A DNA stretch of 64,000 nucleotides from Vicinamibacterales bacterium (GTDB lineage: Bacteria; Acidobacteriota; Vicinamibacteria; Vicinamibacterales; Fen-181): positions 124,001-188,000 of the forward strand of contig DASXVO010000040.1 in assembly GCA_036504215.1 (NCBI GenBank), given 5' to 3'. Position numbers and translations under genes: made by a program. Positions 39,377-48,742 of this stretch are shown here, one piece after another. The notes beneath the pieces are model-generated. The model was not told the origin of the DNA and ran no database searches. It was given only the letters and a program-made list of their open reading frames with translations. Within the stretch, counting starts at the first letter, position 1. Every line of letters starts with the position of its first letter.

Positions 39377-41475
39377 GCAAACGTAACGGGACATCGACCA
39401 GTAGCGGTGCCATGCTCGACCTGTGGAGGCCTCCGAACGATGCGGGCGATCCCGTCGGGTGCCTGGCCACGACCTACACGTTTACTCCTGGGCTGTTCGA
39501 CGAACAGTGCCTGGCGCGGTTCCTGGACATCGACTCGGAGCCGAATCGTGAAGACCTCGCCTTCCTTCTCGAACGGGAACGCCAACTCGATCGCCGCTAC
39601 GCCGGCGTCCTTGTCGATCACACTCAGGCTGGCGTTGAGCATTCGCTGCGGTGGGACGTGCTCCCGGTTCGAATCCGGGCCGGCAAGCAGCACGCTAAGC
39701 TGAGCCTTCTGGCATGGAGTCAGCGCATCCGGGTCATCGTGACATCGGCCAACGTGACCGACCCCGGCTATCGTTTCAACCATGAAGTCTCGGCGTCTGT
39801 TGACCTGACGCCAGGCGATGCCGACCTCGACATTCTCGGTCAGGCGATCGAGTTCCTCCGAAGCCTCGTGTCGCTCGTTCAAGGCGCTTCCGTGAATCCA
39901 CCGGAGGTCGTCCGAGCGCGAGGTTTCTTGGACGACCTAGAACGGCAGACGCGGAAATGGAAACACCCGTCGCGACGGACGACCGTGCGGCAGCAGCTCG
40001 CCTGCACATTGCCAAGGGTCGAGGCTGACGGTACCGGACGGAGCAGCCTTCAAGAATCGATCGACGCGTGCCGGCGTCGAGGAGGGTCACCGACCGAGGT
40101 TCGGGTCGCATCTCCGTTCTTCGACGTGGGCGACGAGAGCGGCAGGGTGACCGCGGAGCTGTGCAAGGCCATGGCGCGTGGAGCGAAGCGCCAGGTCTTC
40201 TTCTCCGTGCCGTCCGTTCACAACGACGAAGCACCCGGCCTGCCGCGACTTGCGGCCCCGAGGACGCTTCTGACAATTCCGCCGAAGTACGCCGCCGAAG
40301 TGACGGTGGAAATCCTGCCGGAGACGGACCAGGACAAGAACCCGCGACCGTGGCACGCGAAGATGCTCTCACTGCGGGCGGACGGTTACTTCGCGTTGAT
40401 GATCGGTTCCTCCAACTTCACCTGTGCGGGCATGGGCGTTGGGCATTACCGAAACGCCGAAGCGAACCTGCTGAGCATTGCCGACAGCGTTGACTACGGA
40501 CGCGACACCGGGCGGCTCGAGGCGGTGTGGCCCGACGTCGAGGAAGTGGACAACCCGGAGATGGCGGAGTGGCTGGGTGTGCGTCCCCCTGAGGGCGAGA
40601 AAGCAAAGGCTCCGGTTGTGCCTGACGGCTTCCTGGCGGCGACCTACTGCGCGGGCGACACTCGCCAGATCGTACTGCGATTCGAGCCGGACCTCCTTCG
40701 AGATGACTGGGCGATTCACGCCTGCGGGCGTCATGAGCGGGAATTGCTGGCGGCGTCGAAGTGGGTCGCCTCAGGTCGTAGACGCGTCGAGACGGTCAAG
40801 TGGCAGCCAGTGGAGCCACCGGACCGGCTGCTGGTTCGTTGGGGCGGATGCGGGGCGTATTTGCCCCTGAACGTCGAGGACAGCCGGCACCTGCCACCTC
40901 CCTCGACGTTGCAGAACATGACCGCAGACGACATGCTCCTGATTCTGGCAGCGAGCGATCCCAGCGCGGCTATCCGCGGGTGGATTGGGCGCGGAAGCCC
41001 AAACGACTACGAGGGCGAACTCGATTCAGCCACGCCCATCGACCTGGACCCCCTTCGCCGCTACGACCTACAGGCAACCTTCCTCCACCGCATTCGCCGG
41101 CGCGCGCGTGTGCTCGCCCAACTCCGCGAGAGTCTGCAGCGGCCTGTATGGGGTCGGCAGGGCCTCGATTGGCGTCTGCGCGGCTTGATCGGCGTCGAGG
41201 CATTGGCCGATCGTCTCTTTGGTGAGTTCAAGGCGGCGGACGGTCGAGTAGACGAGGCGTTGTTGACGCTCGCCGACTTGCTGATCGTGCTTCGCGAAGT
41301 GGACTACACGGCGACCGAGACCTCGCTGTCGAGAGCTGAGTTCAACAATGTGTTCCTGGAATTCCTGCGGGAGCTCGTGGAGAAGCTGGACAAACAGCTC
41401 GGGGACCTGCCTCACCAGACCTCTCTGGAGGTGATGGCCTTCTGGAAACGAGTGGTGGAAAGATGCGCGAACTGA
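39373..41475 (+). CDS. phospholipase D-family nuclease with two active-site motifs
   Basis: A 700-residue protein with two PLD motifs. Copy one is IRAGKQHAKLSLLAW (H107, K109) with SAN (N127) soon after; copy two is RPWHAKMLSLRADG (H328, K330) followed by GSSNFTCAG (N348). The HxK plus N pairs form one active site in PLD nucleases. The C-terminal third is unassigned. PLD nucleases sit beside helicases in DISARM (DrmC) and in other restriction-like systems. It overlaps the previous gene by 4 bases and the helicase by 13. Likely a DNA nuclease loaded by the helicase. Confidence 0.8.
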   Translation: MSKRNGTSTSSGAMLDLWRPPNDAGDPVGCLATTYTFTPGLFDEQCLARFLDIDSEPNREDLAFLLERERQLDRRYAGVLVDHTQAGVEHSLRWDVLPVRIRAGKQHAKLSLLAWSQRIRVIVTSANVTDPGYRFNHEVSASVDLTPGDADLDILGQAIEFLRSLVSLVQGASVNPPEVVRARGFLDDLERQTRKWKHPSRRTTVRQQLACTLPRVEADGTGRSSLQESIDACRRRGGSPTEVRVASPFFDVGDESGRVTAELCKAMARGAKRQVFFSVPSVHNDEAPGLPRLAAPRTLLTIPPKYAAEVTVEILPETDQDKNPRPWHAKMLSLRADGYFALMIGSSNFTCAGMGVGHYRNAEANLLSIADSVDYGRDTGRLEAVWPDVEEVDNPEMAEWLGVRPPEGEKAKAPVVPDGFLAATYCAGDTRQIVLRFEPDLLRDDWAIHACGRHERELLAASKWVASGRRRVETVKWQPVEPPDRLLVRWGGCGAYLPLNVEDSRHLPPPSTLQNMTADDMLLILAASDPSAAIRGWIGRGSPNDYEGELDSATPIDLDPLRRYDLQATFLHRIRRRARVLAQLRESLQRPVWGRQGLDWRLRGLIGVEALADRLFGEFKAADGRVDEALLTLADLLIVLREVDYTATETSLSRAEFNNVFLEFLRELVEKLDKQLGDLPHQTSLEVMAFWKRVVERCAN

Positions 41476-44375
41476 CCGACATGTACGCGCCCCCAGACGA
41501 GCTGGTTCTCGGCACCCGGATCAACAGACGGGTCCCCCTCGTAGAGCAGAAACGCCAGCGCAAGGAGGTTGTGGCCATCCTCGCGCGCCTGCGTAACCGG
41601 CCCGGCGTCGTCCTTGCCGACGAGGTGGGCATGGGCAAGACGTTCGTCGCGCTCGGAGTCGCCTACAGCGTCGCTATGCGCAGTCCCGCCGGGCCCGTGA
41701 TCCTCATGGTGCCCGCCAACCTCGTGGACAAGTGGGAGCAGGACCTCAAGACGTTCTGCGAGTTGTACCTCGACGGCAGACTCGCAGTGAGCCGCGACCT
41801 CGCGTCGCGTCAGGAATTGCTCGATGGTACTAGCCTGCGCTACGGCATCGCCAGGCATAGCGTGGAGCTGCTAAAGCTGCTCGACGACAGGCCCCGGGAG
41901 CGGTGTCACTTCATCTTCGTCGCCCAGGGTGCGATGGGCCGGCAGCAGACGGACAAGTGGGTGCGCTTGGCCCTGATCGCGGAAGCGTTGCGCCGACATG
42001 GACGAGGCAGGGCGAGCCGGCTCATTCAGGTGAAGGAGCAGATTCATCGCTACCTCGGAGAACTCCTATGGGCTCTCGGCGAAGAGCGCGCGCACGATGG
42101 TGGCGAGACGCTGTGGAAAAGGCTCTTGCAGACCGACCCGCAGGCGTGGAAGGACATCTACAACAGCGCCGTTCGGGAAGACCGGCGGCTCAACGACGAT
42201 CCGGTGCCGAAGGCGGTGACGCGAGCGATGGCTCGCGTCGACCTGAAAGCGCTGGCCGAAGCGCTCGAACAGATGCCGGTCCGAGCGCGCGGCGGGAAAG
42301 ATCGCGTCACGGAACGACTGACCGCGACGCGCGTCGCACTCCGGAAGGTTGAAGAAGCGCTCTGGAAGCCGGTTCTCATGGAGGCTCGATGGCGCTCGTC
42401 TCTGCTCGTGATGGACGAGGCGCACCATCTCAAGAACCCGGGGACGCGCCTCGCGCGACAGCTCCAGGATCCCGAGTCGGAGAAGGACCTGCGCACCGGG
42501 GACGGTGCCATGGCACGCGCGTTCGACAGGATGCTGTTTCTGACGGCAACGCCGTTCCAGCTCGGCCACCATGAACTGGTGAACGTCCTGGTCCGATTCG
42601 GGGACGTGCGTTGGGACCCACGTCAGCTAGGCGAACGGCAACAGTTCGCCGAGCAGCTCGAGATCCTTCGAAGTCGCCTCGACGACAGCCAGCGGACCGC
42701 CATCGGGTTGCAGCGAGCGTGGAGCCGTCTCCGGCCGGAGGACTGCGACGCGGATGTTGACGCCTGGTGGCTGCGTCTGTGCCGTTCCGATCGCGAATCG
42801 CTGAACCACCATCAGCGCGCTGTTGTGGACGCGTTTGTCGCCGCTAAGCGGTCACGCGATGCTGCGGAAGAGGCCTTGCGGCCCTGGATCGTGCGTCACA
42901 ACAAGGGGAACCATTGGGCGGGCACGACGATTCCGCGGCGCGCGAGGATGAACGGTGGCGCCGTGGTCGGCGTGGCGGGATCGACGGGGCTTCCCGTGCC
43001 TCCCCAGCAGATGCTGCCGTTCTTCCTTGCCGCACGAAGCGCGGTGAGGCCCGGCCAGGATCTTCTGGGCGAGGCGTTGTCCTCGTCATACGAGGCCTTC
43101 CGCAAGACGCGTGAGGACAGGAAGGTGGTTCGGGACGATCAGGAGGTGCCGCCGGAGACCGTCGTCGATCTGTCGCAGGCCAAGTGGTACCTGAGTGAGT
43201 TCGATCGCGCCTTGGAAGAGTGCTCAGGCGTCGCGCATCCCAAGGTGAACGCAACGGTCAGAAAGGTGGTTGATCTCTGGGAGTCCGGTGAGAAGGTGCT
43301 GGTCTTCGCCTTCTATCGGCACACGTGTCGCGCCCTGCGCATCCATATTAGTCGCGAGGTCGAGCGCCGAATCAACGAAACGGCCCGGCAGCGCCTTGCC
43401 GTGGTCGGGCGCCAGCCGAGCGACAAGGAGATAGAGCGGCTGCTCGAGCGGGTCCAAGGGCGCTTCTTCGACGATAGCGATTCTCCAGGGCGAAAGGCGA
43501 TCGACCGTTGCCTCCGCGAGATTCTCGTGGCTCACAATCGCGGGCTCCGGAAGGCGCGGGTATCGGCAGATCAGCGGGGCGTTCTAACGGAAGTCATGCG
43601 ACGGTTCCTCCGCGTGCCGACCACGCTCGTCAGGTGCTTCCCGCTAGGCGAACTGGAGACGCTCCAGCCTGCCGAGGCCGTTGCCGCGATGCTCGAGTAC
43701 CAGGACGGCTCCGGAGTGTCGTGGCGTGCCAAGTTCAACTACTTCATCGAGTTCTTGACCGAACAGTGTTCCACGAACGAGCGTGACCTCTACCTGGGAG
43801 CCGCGAAGCACACTCAGACCGGCGGCATTCGCGTCGAAGATCAGGACGACGAAGACCCTGACGGCGAACGAGGGACCGTGCTCCTCGCCAACGTCCAGGT
43901 GGCGACCGGCGCCACGAAGCGCGACGCGCGTAGCCGCTTGATGCGCGCTTTCAACACGCCCTTCTTTCCAGACATTCTCGTCTGTAGCCAGGTGATGGGC
44001 GAAGGCGTGGACCTCCAGCGGTTCTGCCGCCACGTGATCCATCACGATCTGGCGTGGAATCCGAGCACCATCGAGCAGCGGACAGGACGGATCGACCGCA
44101 TCGGGTGCAAGGCGGAGGGTCGGCAGCCAATCGTCGTGTACCTGCCGTACCTGGCCGGCACCGCCGACGAGCGGCAGTACCAGGTGATGTCGGAGCGGGA
44201 GCAGTGGTTCCGGGTGGTGATGGGCCAATATGAGGTGGCGAAGCTCATCACCCCAGAATCGGCGAACGCTGTGCCGCTGCCCGAGGCGATCTCGACCGAG
44301 CTGACTTTCGAACTGGGCCTGTCCGTTCAAGATGCGAAGACGAGCCGCCAGGTGCCGGCGAAGTCGGGGGGATAG
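41463..44375 (+). CDS. SNF2-type helicase of the PLD trio
   Basis: A 970-residue SF2 helicase. Walker A is VLADEVGMGKTFVAL (K59), DEAH box MDEAHHLKNPG at 317, FLTATPFQLG as motif III, and motif VI near 872 (IEQRTGRIDRIG). Long insertions lie between 140-290 and 440-620. No nuclease domain is added, so the PLD partner likely supplies cleavage. The GC-rich start overlaps the PLD stop. This trio has the layout of a restriction-like anti-phage system of the PLD plus SNF2 type. Confidence 0.85.
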   Translation: MRELTDMYAPPDELVLGTRINRRVPLVEQKRQRKEVVAILARLRNRPGVVLADEVGMGKTFVALGVAYSVAMRSPAGPVILMVPANLVDKWEQDLKTFCELYLDGRLAVSRDLASRQELLDGTSLRYGIARHSVELLKLLDDRPRERCHFIFVAQGAMGRQQTDKWVRLALIAEALRRHGRGRASRLIQVKEQIHRYLGELLWALGEERAHDGGETLWKRLLQTDPQAWKDIYNSAVREDRRLNDDPVPKAVTRAMARVDLKALAEALEQMPVRARGGKDRVTERLTATRVALRKVEEALWKPVLMEARWRSSLLVMDEAHHLKNPGTRLARQLQDPESEKDLRTGDGAMARAFDRMLFLTATPFQLGHHELVNVLVRFGDVRWDPRQLGERQQFAEQLEILRSRLDDSQRTAIGLQRAWSRLRPEDCDADVDAWWLRLCRSDRESLNHHQRAVVDAFVAAKRSRDAAEEALRPWIVRHNKGNHWAGTTIPRRARMNGGAVVGVAGSTGLPVPPQQMLPFFLAARSAVRPGQDLLGEALSSSYEAFRKTREDRKVVRDDQEVPPETVVDLSQAKWYLSEFDRALEECSGVAHPKVNATVRKVVDLWESGEKVLVFAFYRHTCRALRIHISREVERRINETARQRLAVVGRQPSDKEIERLLERVQGRFFDDSDSPGRKAIDRCLREILVAHNRGLRKARVSADQRGVLTEVMRRFLRVPTTLVRCFPLGELETLQPAEAVAAMLEYQDGSGVSWRAKFNYFIEFLTEQCSTNERDLYLGAAKHTQTGGIRVEDQDDEDPDGERGTVLLANVQVATGATKRDARSRLMRAFNTPFFPDILVCSQVMGEGVDLQRFCRHVIHHDLAWNPSTIEQRTGRIDRIGCKAEGRQPIVVYLPYLAGTADERQYQVMSEREQWFRVVMGQYEVAKLITPESANAVPLPEAISTELTFELGLSVQDAKTSRQVPAKSGG

Positions 44376-44712
44376 ACGCACCCACAATCGCTCGCGCGAT
44401 ACGACCGCGAGCCGCTTTACGGCGAGGGTCTCGTCTGGACCGGCCCAGAAGGTGGCGGCGCGACGTCGTCTCCGGCATGTTCAGCCGCGCCACGCCGCGA
44501 TCACGACTCGCGCACTACAATGACTACGGTGTCCGGGCGCTGCGAGTGAATTTGCTACTCGCGCGCGATGCGCGGATAATTCGCTCGGGCGCGGCGTCTC
44601 TGGAGGCGCCCCCACCAGGGAGCTGACGACCAGAACCGGCCATCACAAGAAACCAGCCAACGACCGAGTGAGCCGTGACCGGCCAAGCGCACTCCGCGGC
44701 GACGAGAACCTT
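44376..44712. other. intergenic region before the qat operon
   Basis: About 340 bases without a supported gene. A likely promoter and inverted repeat in it are listed separately. A GTG-started extension of qatA from 44668 is possible but poorly supported, because QatA family members begin near the WPDNETADDLIGF segment. Confidence 0.4.
44542..44580 (+). promoter_or_regulatory. qat promoter with overlapping inverted repeat
   Basis: TTGCTA (44552-44557), 17 bases, then GATAAT (44575-44580) is a good sigma70-type pair, about 130 bases before the qatA start. GCGAGT and ACTCGC (44542-44547 and 44557-44562) form an inverted repeat around the -35 box, in a position where a repressor could block polymerase. 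Confidence 0.5.
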
Positions 44713-46659
44713 ATGTGGCCCGACAACGAAACCGCCGACGATCTGATTGGCTTCCAGGTCCACGCCGACCTCGTTCGCGCGGTGGTCCTCAACCCCAAGT
44801 TGTTGCCTGTTACCGTAGGCGTGTTCGGCGACTGGGGCGGGGGCAAGACGAGCATCATGCGGATGCTCGAGCACGGCCTGTCGCCCGAGTCCTGGGAGAA
44901 GGGGAGTCTGGAGGCCATCCAGTGCGAAGGGACAGCCGTCGTTTATGTCAACACCTGGGAGTTCGAAGGCTACGACGACGCAAAGGCGGCGATCCTGAGC
45001 GCCGTCCTGCTGCAGCTCCATGAGCATCAGCGATTCGGTGCAAAGGTTCGTAAGAACGCCCTTAGACTCCTCAAGGGCATCAACGCAATGCGCCTCGTGC
45101 GGCTTTCCTTCAAATATGCAGTGCTCCCGGCGGCCGCCGCAGCTATGACAGGCGGCGCGGCGGCGGTGCCCGCTGCGGTGCTCGCGGCCTCAGGCCTGAG
45201 CCAGTTCTTCGCTGCAGGTGGGAAGTCCGAAGGGGAGCCCGAGACTCCGGCGCTCGATGATTCCGGCGAGCTGTGGAAGGGACTGCCCAAGGACGAAGCG
45301 ATTGATGTGCGGACGTTCAGAAGGGAATTTGCCACGCTGCTGGCCGAGGCGAAGATCGAGTCGCTCGTCGTCCTGATTGACGACCTTGACCGTTGCTCCC
45401 CGGACCGCATCGTCGAGAATCTCGAGGCCGTCAAACTGTTTCTGAGCGTGAAGAATACAGCCTTCGTCATCGGCGCTGACCGCCGCATAGTGGAGCATGC
45501 GATCCGCTCTCGTTACGCGCGTCCGGTATCACACGGCGGCGACGAAGCGCGCCGAGCGTCGGCGCTCGCTGCGGAAGATCAGCTGGTGCGCGACTACCTT
45601 GAGAAACTGGTCCAGGTGCCGTACGCGATTCCGCGGCTATCCGCGGCGGAGATTGAAACGTACATGACGCTGCTCTTTTGCAGCGTGCACTTGAAAGACG
45701 AGGATGCAGGCCTTTGCGTGAAGGCAGCGCACGCAGCGCGCAAAGCCAATCGTTACGGGGCATTCGGCTACGGCGGCGTCTGGCAGGCGTTGTCTGGCAA
45801 CGTCCCGAAACCTCTGGCCTCGCATCTTGCTCTCGCAGTCGCCGCAAGCCCGCTCATGGCGGATGGGCTGAAGGGAAATCCGCGTCAGGTGAAAAGGTTT
45901 CTGAACGCGCTGATGCTGCGCAAGGAGCTCGCCAGCGTCGCTGGCCTCGACCAGACGATCGAGACGAATAAGCTGGTGAAATTGATGATTCTCGAGTACG
46001 TCGAGCCCGACCTGTTTGTTGATCTGTTCAACAGGATCAATGCCGACGGCCACGTCGAAATCCTTGAGATTGTGGAGAACCAAGGCCGCGAGCCCGCGAA
46101 GGCGAAGGTGAAGGACACGGCGAAGGATCTCCTGCCGGGCTGGTCGAAGGCGTGGACAACGAGGTGGGCCGCGATGGAACCATCGCTGGTCCGCACGGAC
46201 CTTCGGGATTACTTTTGGGTCTCGCGCGACCGGCTGGAGTCGACGTTCTCCGGTATCACGATGGTGCCGCCGATCGTACGCGCAGTGATCGGTGACTTTG
46301 CCACTGGTCTAGCGCCAAAGCGCAATCAAGCAGTCGCGACGGCGAAGACGCTCGGGGCCGACGAACGTGCTGTCATGTACCAGTTACTTGAACGGGAGAT
46401 TGCGGTACGACCGGCGGATCTCAAATCCTACGAGCCGCTGCGAGCGCTGACTGAAGCGGACGTGGACGGTGCGGCGGCCACTCTCGCCCGGGTGCTGACC
46501 AACACTCCAGCGCCCGAGATGCCGGGTACCTTGGGCCTGTGGACCGTAACGCTGCTCAAGAACAAGCCGGCCTATCGCGATGTGCTCGGACCGGCAGTCG
46601 ATCAGCTGCGCGGAACCGACACCACGGTCGGCAAGGCGATTGACACAGCGAACGAGTAG
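44713..46659 (+). CDS. qatA: KAP-type P-loop ATPase, QatA
   Basis: A 648-residue KAP-family ATPase. Walker A is GVFGDWGGGKTSIMRML (K45), Walker B VVLIDDLDRCSPD (about 223), and between them an insertion with two hydrophobic stretches (AAAAAMTGGAAAVPAAVLAA) that is common in KAP proteins. PYAIPRLSAAEIETYM and GNPRQVKRFLNALMLR follow as KAP hallmarks. In Qat the ATPase works with QueC-like and TatD-like partners against phages. ATG 44713 fits the family start; the longer GTG form from 44668 is less likely. Confidence 0.9.
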   Translation: MWPDNETADDLIGFQVHADLVRAVVLNPKLLPVTVGVFGDWGGGKTSIMRMLEHGLSPESWEKGSLEAIQCEGTAVVYVNTWEFEGYDDAKAAILSAVLLQLHEHQRFGAKVRKNALRLLKGINAMRLVRLSFKYAVLPAAAAAMTGGAAAVPAAVLAASGLSQFFAAGGKSEGEPETPALDDSGELWKGLPKDEAIDVRTFRREFATLLAEAKIESLVVLIDDLDRCSPDRIVENLEAVKLFLSVKNTAFVIGADRRIVEHAIRSRYARPVSHGGDEARRASALAAEDQLVRDYLEKLVQVPYAIPRLSAAEIETYMTLLFCSVHLKDEDAGLCVKAAHAARKANRYGAFGYGGVWQALSGNVPKPLASHLALAVAASPLMADGLKGNPRQVKRFLNALMLRKELASVAGLDQTIETNKLVKLMILEYVEPDLFVDLFNRINADGHVEILEIVENQGREPAKAKVKDTAKDLLPGWSKAWTTRWAAMEPSLVRTDLRDYFWVSRDRLESTFSGITMVPPIVRAVIGDFATGLAPKRNQAVATAKTLGADERAVMYQLLEREIAVRPADLKSYEPLRALTEADVDGAAATLARVLTNTPAPEMPGTLGLWTVTLLKNKPAYRDVLGPAVDQLRGTDTTVGKAIDTANE

Positions 46660-46662
46660 CCG

Positions 46663-47388
46663 ATGGGGACGTCAACCAGCTATAGCGCGCCGGGATCGTG
46701 GGGACCGCTGAAGCGGGAAGTGACGGCGGCCGCCAATGAGGGAGCTGCGAGCGCGGCAACCGCCGGGCGCATCATCGGTCATTTCATTCAGGCAAATGGC
46801 GGGCCTGCTGGTATGAGCAGCAGTGCCGGTTCCGGGGGCACGATCGGCGGCAGCGCCGGGAGCGCAGTCGCGCGGCGCCTCGGCGGCTTCATTAGCGCCG
46901 TCGCCGCAGTCGGCCTTGCCGAAGCGTTGCGGCGCGAAGGCCTCGCCGATCTTGTAGGAAGACCGGTTCAGGAAATACTGGCAGCGCTCATCGACCGACT
47001 CGGCGGATCAGCCAGCACGATCGACGACGTAGATGCGCGCACGGCGCTCGCGCGCCTTCAGGAGGAACTTCTCAAAGACGCGCAGACGCCCGACCAGCTT
47101 GAGCGGATTCTCCAAGAGCAACCCGCGAACCTCGATGTCGTGCTGCGCGACTATTTCGGCTTATATCTATTCGAGCAGTTCTGCCGCGTGTTCTTCGAGC
47201 GGCTCGTGCAGAAGAAGGGCGAGTCGAAGGCGCTCGCATTTCTCGACGACATCAGGGAGTTCATCAAGGCAACACTCATCAACCGAGTGGGTCGTCGCGT
47301 CATCTCGACAATCCAGTGGGCGGCACAGGAAGGCGCCAAGCTCTGCGCCGACATCATGCAGGCCACACTTGCCGTGTTCGTGACGTGA
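46663..47388 (+). CDS. qatB: QatB
   Basis: A 241-residue protein starting MGTSTSYSAPGSWGPLKREV, the opening of QatB. It is followed by a Ser/Gly-rich stretch (GMSSSAGSGGTIGGSAGS), then helices (VGLAEALRREGLADLVGR; LDVVLRDYFGLYLFEQFC). QatB has no known catalytic function. It lies 3 bases after qatA, and its stop overlaps the qatC start (TGATG). Confidence 0.88.
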   Translation: MGTSTSYSAPGSWGPLKREVTAAANEGAASAATAGRIIGHFIQANGGPAGMSSSAGSGGTIGGSAGSAVARRLGGFISAVAAVGLAEALRREGLADLVGRPVQEILAALIDRLGGSASTIDDVDARTALARLQEELLKDAQTPDQLERILQEQPANLDVVLRDYFGLYLFEQFCRVFFERLVQKKGESKALAFLDDIREFIKATLINRVGRRVISTIQWAAQEGAKLCADIMQATLAVFVT

Positions 47389-48740
47389 TGCACAATATCG
47401 ACCTCAGGATTGGATGCGAAGCGCACCGCGACGAAGGGATCGCGGTGATGGCGTTGTACGAGGATGGCACGCGCCTCTGCACGCTCGACATTCAGTATTC
47501 GATGCTGCGTACGCTTCGGAATCCGAATCCGCTGGCCCTGGACTTCCTGGTCCTGGCCAGCGCCGTATACGCGCTCGACAAGACAATCGTCAGAGCGACG
47601 GCGCAGGATGGCTGGACGCGCGAGTGTTCGCTGTCGATGCCGGTGTCAGATCCCGGACGTTGGAACGCTGCGTTACCGGAGCTGACCGAAGCGATCACGT
47701 TTCTCACCGGCGATCGTTGGCGCTTTGCATTTGCGCCGCTGAGCGGACAGATTGCGTTTCTGCGCCGTGCTCCACGCACACGCCACAGGCAAGTCGTCAT
47801 TCCGACAGCCGCACTCAACACGGTCTGCCTGTTCTCCGGTGGTCTCGACTCGCTCGTCGGTGCGATCGACCACCTAGAGCAGGAAGGGTCGAAGCTGCTG
47901 CTGATCGGGCACCATGACGGCGACATGGCCGGACCGTTCTCCGACCAGCGCAACCTTATCGAACCGCTTCGGGCTGCGTATCCGCAGCGGCTGCGGCCGA
48001 TCTTTGTTCGGATCGGCCAGGCCCCCTCGGGCGATGAGATCACATTGCGCAGTCGTTCGTTGCTTTTCATCGCGCTGGGGATGTACGGGGCCTCAACGAT
48101 CGGTCCTGAGGTGCCGCTTCTGATCCCGGAGAACGGAACCATTGCGCTCAACTTTCCGCTCACGCCGTCGCGGCGCGGGTCATGCAGCACACGAACTGCG
48201 CACCCGTACTACCTTGAGGTGCTCGGGCGCGCGCTTCGACGCGTCGGCTTTGCGAACAGGTTCGCAAACCCGCTCGCGGGCAAGACCAAGGGTGAAGTCG
48301 TCAGTTACTGTGCGAATCCGGAGCTTCTGGCCCGGCTGGCACCGTTGACTGTGTCCTGCGCGAAGCGCAGCCGGCGCGGGCACTGGAAGCGCACGACGGC
48401 GAGGAGCTGCGGTCAGTGCATGCCCTGCATCTACAGACGCGCAGCGCTTCACCAGGCGGGGCGCGACGACGAGGTGTACGGCAACGATGTGTGCGCCGGC
48501 GAGGTGGACGTATCCGGCGAGGATGACGCCGGCAGAGATTTCAGGGCTTGCCTGTCGCTGCTCCGACGCAATCCATCGTCTGAGGAGATTGCCAGCACCT
48601 TGATGGCGAGCGGGCCTCTGGACGTCAGCCGTCTGACGGGCTATGCGTCGCTGGTGCAGCGAGCGATGGACGAGATTCGGAATCTGGCGCGGGACAAAGG
48701 GACGGCCGCGATTCAACGCGCGGCCGGGATGACGCGCTGA
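47388..48740 (+). CDS. qatC: QueC-like protein, QatC
   Basis: A 450-residue protein with a QueC-type core. The ATP-pyrophosphatase loop is CLFSGGLDSLVGAI (S150 on), and the zinc site includes SCGQCMPCIYRRA (C341, C344, C347) with an earlier cysteine in TVSCAKRS. QueC makes 7-cyano-7-deazaguanine; in Qat it may act on DNA or protein instead. The N-terminal 145 residues are extra relative to QueC and contain LALDFLVLASAVYALD. ATG 47388 is coupled to qatB. Confidence 0.9.
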   Translation: MHNIDLRIGCEAHRDEGIAVMALYEDGTRLCTLDIQYSMLRTLRNPNPLALDFLVLASAVYALDKTIVRATAQDGWTRECSLSMPVSDPGRWNAALPELTEAITFLTGDRWRFAFAPLSGQIAFLRRAPRTRHRQVVIPTAALNTVCLFSGGLDSLVGAIDHLEQEGSKLLLIGHHDGDMAGPFSDQRNLIEPLRAAYPQRLRPIFVRIGQAPSGDEITLRSRSLLFIALGMYGASTIGPEVPLLIPENGTIALNFPLTPSRRGSCSTRTAHPYYLEVLGRALRRVGFANRFANPLAGKTKGEVVSYCANPELLARLAPLTVSCAKRSRRGHWKRTTARSCGQCMPCIYRRAALHQAGRDDEVYGNDVCAGEVDVSGEDDAGRDFRACLSLLRRNPSSEEIASTLMASGPLDVSRLTGYASLVQRAMDEIRNLARDKGTAAIQRAAGMTR

Positions 48741-48742
48741 AC

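Noticed and set aside
39666-39682. A tRNA T-arm-like sequence (stem, TTCGAAT loop, stem) followed by GCCGGC
   Set aside because: It lies in-frame within the first PLD motif region of a strong coding sequence, and no D-arm or anticodon arm can be placed upstream.
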